Assembly (NCBI RefSeq): GCF_015500075.1
Contig: NZ_CP045496.1
Span: 620,001-684,000, forward strand
Origin: Mesorhizobium sp. INR15
GTDB lineage: Bacteria > Pseudomonadota > Alphaproteobacteria > Rhizobiales > Rhizobiaceae
DNA length: 64,000 bases
Direction of reading: 5' to 3'
A program made the translations under genes and the position numbers. The notes under the pieces were generated by a model that saw nothing but the letters and a program-made list of their open reading frames with translations, was not told the DNA's origin and did no database searches. This document shows positions 1 through 10,923 of this stretch, one piece after another (within the stretch, counting starts at the first letter, position 1; each line of letters starts with the position of its first letter).

Positions 1-2
1 TC

Positions 3-1037
3 TACTTCGCCCGCGCCTTCTTCATGCCGGTGATCCTGGCGTTCCTGCTGGCATTGACGCTCACCCCGATCGTTCGCTTCCTGCGCAAACGCGGCATTCC
101 CGAAGTGGTGTCTGCGACGCTTCTTGTGCTGTTGTCGATCTTTGTCTTTGCCAGCGCCGGCTATCTGCTCAGCGGCCCGGTCATAGACCTGATCAACAAC
201 ACCTCCTCGATCGGCCAGCAGTTAGGTGAGCGGCTGGCGCAACTGCGACGTCCGTTCGAGAAGATCATGCAGATCTCGCATCAGTTGGAGGCGCTGACCG
301 AGACATCCCAAGAGCCCGGTGTGCAAAAGGTCGTCGCTGCGCAGTCCGGCATCCTGTCTTCGGCGGCCAGCAACATCCTGGCGGCGGGCACAAGCTTCAC
401 CATCATCTTCGTGCTGTCGCTGTTCCTGCTCGCCTCCGGCACCATGTTCTACGAAAAGATCATCCAGTCCTTTGCCAGCCTCAGCGAGAAGAAGCGGGCG
501 CTGCGCGTCGTCTACGATGTCGAGCGCGAAATCTCGCACTATCTGCTCACCGTCACCATCATCAACGCCGGGCTTGGCACGGTCATCGGTCTTGGCCTGT
601 GGGCTCTCGGCATGCCCAACCCCCTGGTCTGGGGCGTGGCAGCCGCGCTGCTCAACTTCCTGCCTTATGTCGGAGCGCTGATCACCATCGTGCTGGTGGC
701 GGTGATGGCGCTGATCAGTTTCGACACCATCACATATGCCTTGCTGGCGCCGGCTTTCGTGCTGTTGTGCGACATTGTCGAAGGCCAGTTCGTGACGCCG
801 ATGGTGGTTGGCAGGCGCCTCGAAATCAATGCGGTTGCGATCTTCATCGCCATCGCCTTCTGGTCATGGCTGTGGGGGTTCGTCGGAGCCCTGATGGCGG
901 TGCCGTTGCTGGTCGTCATCAAGGTGTTCTGCGATCATTTCGACGGCTTGAGCCATGTCGGCAATTTCCTGGCGGCACAACAGACCGCGACCGTCGAGGA
1001 AGACCCTGAAAGTGACGACGGCACGGCACCGGCATAA
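3..1037 (+). CDS. AI-2E family transporter (PerM-like permease), 5'-truncated by window edge
   Basis: The frame is open from the first complete codon at position 3 and has no credible start, so the true start lies upstream of the window. The visible protein is about 344 residues. It is polytopic, with hydrophobic segments near the N-terminus (FLLALTLTPIV, LLVLLSIFVFASAGYLL), a soluble amphipathic stretch in the first third, then several closely packed membrane segments in the C-terminal half (LVWGVAAALLNFLPYVGA and the segments that follow). The LNFLPYVGA-type motif and the pattern VEGQFVTPMVVGRRL are characteristic of the AI-2E/PerM/UPF0118 family. Family members have been linked to autoinducer-2 or ion export, but the substrate here is unknown. 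An acidic tail ends the protein. No operon link to the next gene is evident, as a 72-nt gap follows. Confidence 0.85.
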   Translation, partial: YFARAFFMPVILAFLLALTLTPIVRFLRKRGIPEVVSATLLVLLSIFVFASAGYLLSGPVIDLINNTSSIGQQLGERLAQLRRPFEKIMQISHQLEALTETSQEPGVQKVVAAQSGILSSAASNILAAGTSFTIIFVLSLFLLASGTMFYEKIIQSFASLSEKKRALRVVYDVEREISHYLLTVTIINAGLGTVIGLGLWALGMPNPLVWGVAAALLNFLPYVGALITIVLVAVMALISFDTITYALLAPAFVLLCDIVEGQFVTPMVVGRRLEINAVAIFIAIAFWSWLWGFVGALMAVPLLVVIKVFCDHFDGLSHVGNFLAAQQTATVEEDPESDDGTAPA

Positions 1038-1109
1038 ACTGACGGGCTCCGGTTTGCGGCACCCCGACCGAATGCCTATATCCGGCCCATCACAGGCCGG
1101 TCCCTTCCC

Positions 1110-1937
1110 ATGAGCGATGCCCTCTTCGATCTCGACGCCTATCTCGCCCGCATCGGCTATGCGGGTCCGAGAGATGCGTCGCTGGACACATTGAAGGCGC
1201 TGCACCTGCTCCATCCGCAAGCGATCCCGTTCGAGAATATCGACCCGTTTCTGGGTCACCCGGTGCGGCTCGACATTGCCGCCCTGCAGGACAAGATCGT
1301 CGCCAGCGGTCGCGGCGGTTACTGTTTCGAGCACAACCTGATTTTCATGCATGCCCTGAATGCTCTTGGCTTTGAAGTCAGTGGCCTCGCCGCGCGGGTG
1401 CTATGGGGCCAGCCCGAAGGCGCCATCACCGCGCGCGGCCACATGCTGCTGCGTGTCGAGTTCGGCGGCCAGACTCACATCGCCGATGTCGGCTTCGGCG
1501 GCCTGACCCTGACCGCACCGCTGCTGCTTGGGCCCTCTGTCGAGCAAAAAACCCCGCATGAAACGTTCCGCATCGTTGAAGCGGACGATCATTTCCGCCT
1601 TCAGGCCGGTATCGGCGGCGACTGGCGCTCGCTCTATCGCTTCGACCTGCAGCCGCAATACGAGGTCGACTATTCCGTCACCAACTACTTCCTGTCGACC
1701 AATCCGGCATCGCATTTCCTCAATTCGGTTATCGCCGCGCGCGCCATGCCCGACCGGCGCTACGCGCTGCGCGGCAACCGCTTGTCGATCCACCATCGCG
1801 GCGGCCGCAGCGAGCAGAGGGAGATGGCGACAGCCAGCGAACTCGCCGACACGCTGGAAAGCCAGCTCGGCATCATCATTCCCGACCGTGCGGCCTTCGA
1901 GGCCAAGGTGCGGCAGATGAACATCACAGAGGCCTGA
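1110..1937 (+). CDS. nat: Arylamine N-acetyltransferase
   Basis: A 275-residue cytoplasmic enzyme of the NAT family, which transfers acetyl from acetyl-CoA to arylamines and hydrazines through a cysteine intermediate. The catalytic triad is visible: Cys72 in RGGYCFEHN, His111 in ARGHMLLRV and Asp126 in HIADVGFGG. These lie at the positions expected from characterised bacterial NATs. Length matches the usual 270-280 residues and the ATG at 1110 gives the full N-terminal helical bundle. The gene stops 3 nt before the next start, so it is probably co-transcribed with the flavin monooxygenase downstream. The physiological substrate cannot be told from sequence. Confidence 0.95.
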   Translation: MSDALFDLDAYLARIGYAGPRDASLDTLKALHLLHPQAIPFENIDPFLGHPVRLDIAALQDKIVASGRGGYCFEHNLIFMHALNALGFEVSGLAARVLWGQPEGAITARGHMLLRVEFGGQTHIADVGFGGLTLTAPLLLGPSVEQKTPHETFRIVEADDHFRLQAGIGGDWRSLYRFDLQPQYEVDYSVTNYFLSTNPASHFLNSVIAARAMPDRRYALRGNRLSIHHRGGRSEQREMATASELADTLESQLGIIIPDRAAFEAKVRQMNITEA

Positions 1938-1940
1938 TCC

Positions 1941-2942
<1,002 letters not shown>

Positions 2943-3025
2943 TGCCGTTTCAAAACCTGATTGCGCTTTTGCCGGCGCCGTCCTTTTGCTAAGGGCGGCG
3001 TATCCTTTCAGGAGATCGGCACACC

Positions 3026-3820
3026 GTGACCAACGACCATGACACGCGCATGCATTTCGCAATCGAGCTGGCGCGGCGCGCCGGTGAGCTCGGACTGAAA
3101 TATTTTCGCGACCTCGACAATCTGACGATCGAGAGCAAGGGCCATCAGGATCTCGTCTCGGACGGCGACCGCGAAGTGGAGCTGTTCATTCGCGCCGCCA
3201 TCGCAACCGACTATCCGCAAGACGGCATCGTCGGCGAGGAGCATGCCTCGGTTGCCGGATCAAGCGGCTATGTCTGGGTGATCGACCCGATCGACGGCAC
3301 CGCGAACTTCGTGCGCGGCATTCCGGCCTGGTGCGTGGTGATCGCGTGCGCCAGGGATGGCGAGACCGTGGTTGGCGTCATCCACGAACCATCGACCGGC
3401 GAGACGTTCCATGGCCGGCTTGGCGGCGGCGCCTTCGTCAACGGCCGGCCGATCAAGACCAGTGAAGCGACAAGCCTTGAGGAAGGGTCGGTTGGAACCG
3501 GCTTTTCTAACCGCGCGGAAGCCCAGAACATCGCCGTGCTGGTCCGCCACCTGCTGGCCGATGGCGGTGTGTTCTTCCGCAACGCCTCGGGCGCGCTGAT
3601 GCTGGCCTATGTCGCAGCCGGCCGGCTGCTCGGCTATGTCGAAGAGCATATGAACGCCTGGGATTGCGTGGCCGGCATGCTGCTGGTCGAGGAAGCCGGC
3701 GGCACGATCCTGAAGGCGGATCCGAAGACGGTGCTTCAGCACGGCACGCAGGTGATTACTGGCGGAAAGCATGTCTTCCCAAAGCTGCAGGCGCTTTGTT
3801 CAGAGGCGTTCAAAAACTAG
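3026..3820 (+). CDS. Inositol monophosphatase family protein
   Basis: A 264-residue Mg2+-dependent phosphatase of the IMPase/FBPase-like fold. Metal ligands are visible: Glu71-Glu72 in VGEEH, and Asp87, Asp90, Gly91 and Thr92 in WVIDPIDGTANF. The second signature WDCVAGMLLVEEAGG sits in the C-terminal quarter. The chosen start is GTG, preceded by AGGAGA at good spacing. The next in-frame ATG would delay the start but still keep the domain. Likely substrates are inositol-1-phosphate, other sugar phosphates or histidinol phosphate, and sequence alone does not decide. It converges with the lacI-type gene downstream, with 14 nt between stop codons. Confidence 0.9.
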   Translation: MTNDHDTRMHFAIELARRAGELGLKYFRDLDNLTIESKGHQDLVSDGDREVELFIRAAIATDYPQDGIVGEEHASVAGSSGYVWVIDPIDGTANFVRGIPAWCVVIACARDGETVVGVIHEPSTGETFHGRLGGGAFVNGRPIKTSEATSLEEGSVGTGFSNRAEAQNIAVLVRHLLADGGVFFRNASGALMLAYVAAGRLLGYVEEHMNAWDCVAGMLLVEEAGGTILKADPKTVLQHGTQVITGGKHVFPKLQALCSEAFKN

Positions 3821-3834
3821 GTGCGCCGCACGGG

Positions 3835-4902
3835 CTAAACGCCTGCGGTTTTCGCGATCGCGCCCAGCGGGCGGCATGAATTGCGGATCATCAGCCGGCC
3901 CTTGAGCGTCAGCTTGCGCGGCGGTGCGTCCCGGTTGCCGGCGAGACGGTCGAGCAGCAGGTTGGCCGCCTGCTCGCCGATCGCCTGGACCGGCTGCGCC
4001 ACCGTGGTCAGTTGCGGCTGGAATACATCCGACCACGGAAAATCGTCGAAACAGGCGACCGAAACATCTTCCGGGCAGGACAGGCCGATGTCGCGGATGG
4101 CCTTCATGGTGCCGATCACCATCGGGTTGTTGGCCGAGAAGATGGCGCTTGGGCGGTCGTGCTGCGACAACAATTGCATCGTCGCGTTGTAGCCGTCGAC
4201 CTCATGGAAATTGCCGAAGCGGACCAGATCGTTGTCGACCGGCAGGCCGGCGGCATGCAAGGCCTCGCGGTAGCCCGCCATGCGGTCGTGCATGGGCGAA
4301 ATGTCGAACGAACCGGTGATGTAGCCGATGCGCCGGTGGCCGAGATTGATCAGGTAGGTGATAGCATCGAACACCGCGCGCTGGTTGTCGAGAACGACGG
4401 TGTCGGTATCGACGCCTTCGCAGACACGGTCCAGCAGCACGACCGGCACATTGGCATCATCGACGATGCCCTTCAGGATCCCCCCGTCGCCGACGCGCGC
4501 GACGATCAGGCCATCGACCATGCGGTCGAGCAGCAGCCGGATCTGCTCGTCCTGCGTGTTCAGGTCCTCGTCGGTGCAGCACAGCATCACCGCATAGCCG
4601 GCGCGGTCGAAAGCCTGCTGGATCACCGAAACGACATCGGTGAAAAACGGGTTGGTGATGTGCGGCACCGTCAGGCCGATGGTGCGCGTCGTGCCCATTT
4701 TCAGGCTGCGGGCAATCGCGTTGCGCTTGTAGCCGATGTCGCGGATGGCCTGCTCGATGCGCAGGCTGAGTTCGGGGCTGACAGTCGCGGTGCCGTTGAT
4801 CAGCGCCGACACGGTGGCGACAGAAACGCGCGCCGCCTCAGCCACGTGAAGCATGGTGGGCGCCGTCGATTTTCGCTGCCTTGTCCGCCCTGACGCTGTC
4901 AT
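3835..4902 (-). CDS. LacI-family transcriptional regulator of the adjacent sugar ABC transporter
   Basis: A 355-residue repressor. An N-terminal LacI helix-turn-helix and hinge (about residues 15-70: TMLHVAEAARVSVATVSALI, then RNAIARSLKMGTTRTIGL) precedes a periplasmic-binding-like effector domain typical of the family (NPFF-DVV, VPVVLLDR, GHRRIGYI, DISPMHDRMAGYREAL, ACFDDFPWSDVFQPQLTTV). It is divergent from the ABC transporter operon that begins at 5075. A perfect 12-bp palindrome sits 4 nt upstream of its own start and a second copy overlaps the transporter promoter. It therefore probably represses both itself and the transporter until a sugar binds. The effector is unknown. Confidence 0.92.
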   Translation of the reverse strand: MTASGRTRQRKSTAPTMLHVAEAARVSVATVSALINGTATVSPELSLRIEQAIRDIGYKRNAIARSLKMGTTRTIGLTVPHITNPFFTDVVSVIQQAFDRAGYAVMLCCTDEDLNTQDEQIRLLLDRMVDGLIVARVGDGGILKGIVDDANVPVVLLDRVCEGVDTDTVVLDNQRAVFDAITYLINLGHRRIGYITGSFDISPMHDRMAGYREALHAAGLPVDNDLVRFGNFHEVDGYNATMQLLSQHDRPSAIFSANNPMVIGTMKAIRDIGLSCPEDVSVACFDDFPWSDVFQPQLTTVAQPVQAIGEQAANLLLDRLAGNRDAPPRKLTLKGRLMIRNSCRPLGAIAKTAGV

Positions 4903-4905
4903 TTT

Positions 4906-4917
4906 CGAAACGTTTCG
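4906..4917. promoter_or_regulatory. Candidate LacI-family operator, regulator-proximal
   Basis: CGAAACGTTTCG is a perfect 12-bp palindrome with the central CG typical of LacI-family operators. It lies just upstream of the lacI-type start codon, where bound repressor would block the regulator's own transcription. The same ten bases CGAAACGTTT recur at 5013-5022. Confidence 0.7.
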
Positions 4918-5002
4918 TCACCCCTTGCTGCCAATACCTACGGAATTTAGCCGGTTTAGGCAAGAATCGAAATGCATCCTACTTTCATCGCAGGATATCG
5001 GC

Positions 5003-5031
5003 TTGACACGATCGAAACGTTTAGATTAGCG
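5003..5031 (+). promoter_or_regulatory. Candidate promoter with embedded LacI operator for the sugar ABC operon
   Basis: A consensus -35 hexamer TTGACA is at 5003-5008. With a 17-nt spacer the -10 would be the weak TTAGCG at 5026-5031. Between them lies CGAAACGTTTAG (5013-5024), an imperfect copy of the palindrome at 4906-4917. An operator between -35 and -10 would block RNA polymerase directly. The two operators are about 107 bp apart, close to ten helical turns, so looping is possible. Confidence 0.6.
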
Positions 5032-5074
5032 TTTGGGACAGATTGACGACGACGGAAGGGAGGCCGCCATTGTC

Positions 5075-6660
<1,586 letters not shown>

Positions 6661-6664
<4 letters not shown>

Positions 6665-7989
6665 CTGCCCTGAAACTCCTGTCCCGCACCAAGCTCTACT
6701 GGGGCCTGATCGCCATCTTCCTGATCGGCGTGCTCGGCTCGCCGATCAGCTCGAAGGGCAACAACATCTTCCTGTCCTACGGCAATCTGCTCGACGTGCT
6801 GCGCCAGGTGTCGACGACGGGCCTGATCGCCACTGGCATGACGGCGGTGATCATCACCGGTGGCATCGACCTTTCCGTCGGCTCGCTGATGGCGATCTGC
6901 TCGGTGGTCTGCGCCATGCTTTTAACTGTCCCCGGCGTGACGCCGGGGGTGATGCTGGGCGTGCCGACGGTCGCGGTTGTCGCGCTGTGCCTCGGCATCG
7001 TCGTCACCCGCTTCATCTTTCTCAACCTGGCTCGATCGCGGGCCGGTGACGCCGCGCGCGATGTCCAACTGGGCAGGATGCGCGGGCTGGTGACGCCCGG
7101 CATCGTTGGCGTGATCCTGTGCTGCCTGGTGCTGTGGTTCCTGCTGCCGCAGATCGAAACCAAGTTCGGCGTGCTTGGGGTGCTGCTGGTCGCGCCTTGC
7201 GTGGGGCTGCTGTTCGGCGCGCTCAACGGTTTCATCATCGTCGGCGGACGGCTGCAGCCCTTCATCGTCACGCTGGCGATGATGGTGACGGCACTGGGCA
7301 TCGCGCGGCTGACCGCCGGCCAGAACAATGCGGTGCTGCCGGTCTATACCGGCTCCAACGCCACCGCCGATTTCGAGATGCTGCGCTCGCTGGTGTTTGG
7401 CATCATCCCGATGCCGGGCCTGTTCTTCCTCGGCGCGATCGTGATCTACGGCGCCGTGCTGCGCTTCACGCCCTTTGGCCGCTATGTCTACGCCATCGGC
7501 GGCAACGAGGAGGCCGCACGGCTTTCGGGCATCGCCGCCGGCCGCGTCAAGATCGTCACCTATGCCATCTCCGGCTTGCTGGCTGGCATCGCCGCCGTGC
7601 TCTACGTCGCGCAATACCGCCAGGGCAAACCCGACGCCGGCGCCGGGCTGGAGCTTGACGCCATCGCCGCCGTGGTGATCGGCGGCACCAGCCTGATGGG
7701 CGGCCGCGGCAGCCTGACGGGAACATTCTGCGGCGTGCTGATCTTCGGGCTGCTCTCCAACATCCTGCAGCTTCACAACATCAATTCGAACCTTCAGCTG
7801 GTGCTGAAGGGCATGATCATCATCGGCACCGTGCTCGTGCAGGAGCGCAACGCCGCCGATCTTCTCAGCTATCTGCGCCTGCCACTTTCGCCTGTCAGGG
7901 GCGGGCAAGCGGCGCACAAGGAAACGGCCGCGGCAAAGCGGCCGTCACAGGAGACACCGTCTCTAAATCTTGGAGGAAACAAGAAATGA
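6661..7989 (+). CDS. Sugar ABC transporter permease (RbsC type) with extra internal segment
   Basis: A 442-residue inner-membrane permease of the BPD_transp_2 family, coupled to the preceding ATPase by an ATGA overlap. The family signature VIITGGIDLSVGS is near residues 62-74 and the C-terminal YAIGGNEEAARLSGI and AAVVIGGTSLMGGRGS motifs are intact. CUT2 permeases are usually 320-350 residues. This one carries roughly 70 additional residues between the GGIDLSVGS loop and the GALNGFIIV helix (about 120-190), including a basic loop (LARSRAGDAARDVQLGRMRG) and one extra hydrophobic helix. It also has a polar C-terminal tail. The reading frame is uninterrupted, so this looks like a subfamily feature rather than damage. 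Confidence 0.9.
7924..7945 (+). promoter_or_regulatory. Hairpin upstream of the sugar-binding-protein start
   Basis: ACGGCCGC (7924-7931) and GCGGCCGT (7938-7945) form a perfect 8-bp GC-rich stem with a GGCAAA loop. It lies within the 3' end of the permease gene, about 40 nt before the binding-protein start. There is no T-run, so it is more likely an mRNA-stabilising or processing stem that raises binding-protein yield than a terminator. The function is inferred only. Confidence 0.35.
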
Positions 7990-8954
7990 AACGACGTGAC
8001 ATGTTGAAGCTTGCCGCCATAACCGCGGCACTGCTGACCACCACCGCGCTGCTGACCAGCGGCAATGCCTATGCGCAGGACAAGAAGTGGAAGATCGGCT
8101 TCTCGCAGGTGACGACCATCGAACCCTGGCGTGCGCAGTTCAACAAGGACATCCTGGCCGAAGCCGCCAAGCATCCCAATGTCGAGCTGATCGTCACCGA
8201 CGGCGAGGACAAGACCGAGAAGCAGGTTGCCGATGTCGAAAACCTGATCCGTCAGGAAGTCGACGCGCTGCTGGTGTCGCCGAAGGAGTCGGCCGGCCTG
8301 ACCGGCGTCGTGCAGCAGGCGATCGATGCCAAGATCCCGGTCTTCGTGCTCGATCGCAATGTCGACACCAAGGACTACACGCAGTTTGTCGGCGGCGACA
8401 ACGCGCTGATCGGCCGCGCGGCCGGCGAATATGTGGTCGAACTGCTGGGCGGCAAGGGCAAGGCAGCCGGCAATGTCGTCGAGATCTGGGGCGGCATGGG
8501 CACCCAGGCCTCGCATGACCGCCATGACGGCTTCCACGAATTCACCGACAAGGAGCCGGGCATCAAGTATCTGCTCGACCAGCAATCGGGCGACTGGAAG
8601 CAGGACCAGGCCTACAACATCATGGCGACGGCGCTGCGCAACAACGAGAAGATCGATCTCGTCTATGGTCATAACGACCCGATGGCCTACGGCGCCTATC
8701 TTGCCGCCAAGGATGTCGGGCGCGAGAAGGAGATCAAGTTTGTCGGCATTGACGGCCTGCCCAATGAAGGCGTGACGCTGGTCAACAATGGCGAGCTGAC
8801 GGCGACCTTCACCTATGTGACACCGGGTGCCGAAGGGCTGCGGCAGGCGATCAAGTTCCTGAACGGCGAGAAGGTCGAAAAGACCATCACCTTGCCGACG
8901 CAGAAGATCACCAAGGAAAATTCCGCGCAGATCCTGAAGGACAACGGCCTCTGA
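7986..8954 (+). CDS. Sugar ABC transporter periplasmic substrate-binding protein
   Basis: A 322-residue periplasmic binding protein of the Peripla_BP_4 (ribose/galactose/YtfQ-like) type. The N-terminus MKRRDMLKLAAITAALL with a later NAYAQD is a cleavable signal peptide, and its RR pair with a hydrophobic stretch could even be read as Tat-like. The mature part shows WKIGFSQVTTIEPWRAQFN, the KQVADVENLI...VDALLVSPKE strand-helix pattern, VFVLDRNVD, and the hinge-region VYGHNDPMAYGAYLA. A very strong site GGAGGAAACAAGAA precedes the ATG, which overlaps the permease stop by 4 nt. The PWRAQFN segment resembles aldopyranose/furanose binders, but the sugar is not identifiable. A terminator follows 11 nt after the stop. 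Confidence 0.92.
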   Translation: MKRRDMLKLAAITAALLTTTALLTSGNAYAQDKKWKIGFSQVTTIEPWRAQFNKDILAEAAKHPNVELIVTDGEDKTEKQVADVENLIRQEVDALLVSPKESAGLTGVVQQAIDAKIPVFVLDRNVDTKDYTQFVGGDNALIGRAAGEYVVELLGGKGKAAGNVVEIWGGMGTQASHDRHDGFHEFTDKEPGIKYLLDQQSGDWKQDQAYNIMATALRNNEKIDLVYGHNDPMAYGAYLAAKDVGREKEIKFVGIDGLPNEGVTLVNNGELTATFTYVTPGAEGLRQAIKFLNGEKVEKTITLPTQKITKENSAQILKDNGL

Positions 8955-8965
8955 GGCGAGGCTTC

Positions 8966-8999
8966 TTTCCGCCGGGCGCCTTCTGGCGCTCGGCGGAAA
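8966..8999. terminator. Bidirectional hairpin terminator between converging operons
   Basis: TTTCCGCCGGGCGCC (8966-8980) and GGCGCTCGGCGGAAA (8985-8999) form a 15-bp stem with one G-U pair and a TTCT loop. It sits exactly between the stop codons of the sugar operon (plus strand) and the marR gene (minus strand). The A/T-rich stem base gives a short U-tract on either strand. Confidence 0.75.
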
Positions 9000-9003
9000 C
9001 GAA

Positions 9004-9465
9004 CTACGCCAGTCTCGCCAGCAGCTTCATGAAGGTGGCGATCTCCTTGGCCGAGAGCGGGGCCAGCGTCTCTTGCGTGATCTCGCGTGCCAGCGGGATC
9101 AACCGGTCTATGGCCTCGCGGCCTTCCGCCGTCAGATTAACCAGCAGCCGCCGCTTGTCGACCTCGTGCTTGGAAAGCTCGACCAGGCCGCGCGCCTTCA
9201 GCCGGTCGATGACCCCCTTGACCGTCGCTGCGTCCATGGCGATCAACGTGCCAAGCTGGTTCTGCGAGGTCTCGCCGACATCACGCAATTTCGCCAGGGC
9301 GGCGAATTGCGGTGGAGTCAGGTCGGCGATGCGCGCGGCGAAGATCGAGACATGGCGCTGGTGCGCCTTGCGCATGATGAAGCCGACCTGCTCCTGCAGG
9401 TGATAATCCTGATCGTCAGGCGCTTCGCCCTCGACCAGCTTGAGCAGATTGTCCTCGCCGCTCAC
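9004..9465 (-). CDS. MarR-family transcriptional regulator
   Basis: A 153-residue winged-helix regulator. The helical N-terminal dimerisation part (QVGFIMRKAHQRHVSIFAAR) is followed by the wHTH (SQNQLGTLIAMDAATVKGVI as recognition region) and a wing with the family D-x-R motif (VDKRRLLVNLT). It is the last gene of the molybdenum-hydroxylase operon and starts 4 nt inside the preceding DUF1185 gene. Its product is therefore made with the pathway enzymes and is the obvious candidate repressor, probably responding to an aromatic or N-heterocyclic acid. A terminator follows immediately. Confidence 0.9.
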   Translation of the reverse strand: MSGEDNLLKLVEGEAPDDQDYHLQEQVGFIMRKAHQRHVSIFAARIADLTPPQFAALAKLRDVGETSQNQLGTLIAMDAATVKGVIDRLKARGLVELSKHEVDKRRLLVNLTAEGREAIDRLIPLAREITQETLAPLSAKEIATFMKLLARLA

Positions 9466-10046
9466 CGCAGTCCGTCCCAGGCCTTGATGTCCTTGGCCGC
9501 CAGGCCGCCCATGCGGTCATGCACGCGCGGGCCGCAAGTCATGGCCAGGCAGAACAGGATCTCGTCGGCGCGCGGACCGTCGCTCATGCCGACTTCCATG
9601 GCGTCGAAATGGCCGCGCACATAGGCAGCGTTGATGTGGCCCAACGGCACGTCAAGCCGTGCGCCGAAAGCGCCAACCTTCTTGGCCGAAGGCACGATCG
9701 CCTTGGCGTCGCCGAGCCGCTCGCGCATGGCATAGCCGCCCGGCACATGCCACAGCGCGCCATGCTCAAGCTCGCCCGCCGATCCGACAATGGCGCCCTT
9801 GCCGTAACCGTCGATCTGCTTCACGTCGCCGCCCAAGGCCGCGATCAGGCGATCGGCCAGCATCAGGCCGAGCGGCTTCAGATCATCCATGGCGCTCTGC
9901 AGGTCTTCCACATAGCGGCCGGCGAACGGGTTCTTCACCAGCGCCATGGCGGCGGCGCGGCGGCGCGGCGCGGATGCGGCTGGGCCGCCATCGTGAAAGA
10001 TTTCTTCGGTCAGAACCGCGATCTTGCGGACCGGAAACTCAGGCAT
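9462..10046 (-). CDS. Amino acid synthesis family protein (DUF1185 / AA_synth)
   Basis: A 194-residue protein matching the DUF1185 (AA_synth, PF06684) pattern: opening strand VRKIAVLTEEIFHDGGP, then KNPFAGRYVEDLQSAMDDLK, GYGKGAIVGSAGELEHGALWHVPGG and RADEILFCLAMTCGPR. No biochemical role is established for the family. The start is placed at the ATG at 10046, because upstream in-frame codons lie inside the UPF0280 gene. The chosen ATG overlaps the UPF0280 stop by 8 nt, and the end overlaps marR by 4 nt. Conserved Gly/His/Glu positions suggest an enzyme or ligand-binding role. The tight coupling implies a part in the same pathway as the hydroxylase and reductase. Confidence 0.85.
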   Translation of the reverse strand: MPEFPVRKIAVLTEEIFHDGGPAASAPRRRAAAMALVKNPFAGRYVEDLQSAMDDLKPLGLMLADRLIAALGGDVKQIDGYGKGAIVGSAGELEHGALWHVPGGYAMRERLGDAKAIVPSAKKVGAFGARLDVPLGHINAAYVRGHFDAMEVGMSDGPRADEILFCLAMTCGPRVHDRMGGLAAKDIKAWDGLR

Positions 10047-10923
10047 GGGCAAATTCCTTCCCTGGACTTTTGTTGGGCGCGGCAAGTGCCACCGAGCCAC
10101 TGATGCGGGTTTCCCCGCCAAGAAACAGCGCCGATGCGACAATCAGGCCGCGCCGGCGAAAATCTTCCGCGACAGCAAGGCCGTTGTCCAGCGCTCGCAC
10201 CACGTCGCCAGATGCAAGCGTGCCAACGCCTTGTGTCACCAGCCGCGCGCCGAGGTCACTGTCGGGCGACAGTTCGAATGCCGGGATACGCTTGATCGCG
10301 GGATTGCCGGGCAAATTCACCGCATTGGCAATGAGCGTCGCCGCCGCGTCGGCCTCGGCACTGGTCCGCGCCAGCACGGTGACGGCGTCGGCGATGCCGA
10401 GCGAGAAGGAGCGGCCGCGCCAGCCGCTGGTGGCGACACCGCGAACACCATCTTCCGCTCGGATTGCGATCCGGTCCGCCATGACGTGGTCAGTGCCGGC
10501 GATCGCCAGCCGCATCGACAGGCCCCTGCCGATATGAAAAGCGCTGTCGCCGCCGTTGTTGACATAGGCGCGATCGAGCCTGCGACCGGCGAGCAGCGCG
10601 GCGAGCATTTCGTCGGCTACCGATCCTGCGACGGCGGCCATAGGCGTTATGAAGGATTCCGCCAAGGGGATGACGGCTGCTTCCATGCGGCGCGCCGTTG
10701 GGCTGTCAAAGGTGCGCGGCGCCAGGAAAAATGCCGGGAGCCGCAATTCGGGAAGCTCCTTGACCAGCTCGATCAGGATCGTCTGGAAGCGCGCGATGGC
10801 CTGCTCATAGGCCAGGTGGCACTCCTGTGCGTCGCCGAAGGCCTCGATGATCAGGTCGATCGGCCCATGGTTGAGGTGCAGCCGCTTTCCGTCCTGCAGC
10901 CAATGCGCTTGCGGGCCGTCCAT
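10039..10923 (-). CDS. UPF0280 family protein (ApbE-like fold)
   Basis: A 294-residue protein of UPF0280 (COG2122), a family related to the ApbE flavin-transferase fold but without an assigned reaction. Recognisable parts are LNHGPIDLIIEAFG near the N-terminus, FFLAPRTFDSPTARRMEAAV, VAGSVADEMLAALL, AYVNNGGDSAFHIG (the NNGGD-type motif shared with ApbE-like proteins) and GVRGVATSGWRGRSFSLGIAD. The start ATG at 10923 shares one base with the TAA of the preceding reductase (TAATG). Longer in-frame starts would run inside that gene. A flavin or cofactor-maturation role for its neighbours is an attractive inference but not shown. Confidence 0.88.
   Translation of the reverse strand: MDGPQAHWLQDGKRLHLNHGPIDLIIEAFGDAQECHLAYEQAIARFQTILIELVKELPELRLPAFFLAPRTFDSPTARRMEAAVIPLAESFITPMAAVAGSVADEMLAALLAGRRLDRAYVNNGGDSAFHIGRGLSMRLAIAGTDHVMADRIAIRAEDGVRGVATSGWRGRSFSLGIADAVTVLARTSAEADAAATLIANAVNLPGNPAIKRIPAFELSPDSDLGARLVTQGVGTLASGDVVRALDNGLAVAEDFRRRGLIVASALFLGGETRISGSVALAAPNKSPGKEFAHA

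Noticed and set aside
5033..5074. TTG start giving 14 extra residues to the sugar ATPase
   Set aside because: It lies within the promoter region and has no ribosome-binding site, whereas the ATG at 5075 does.
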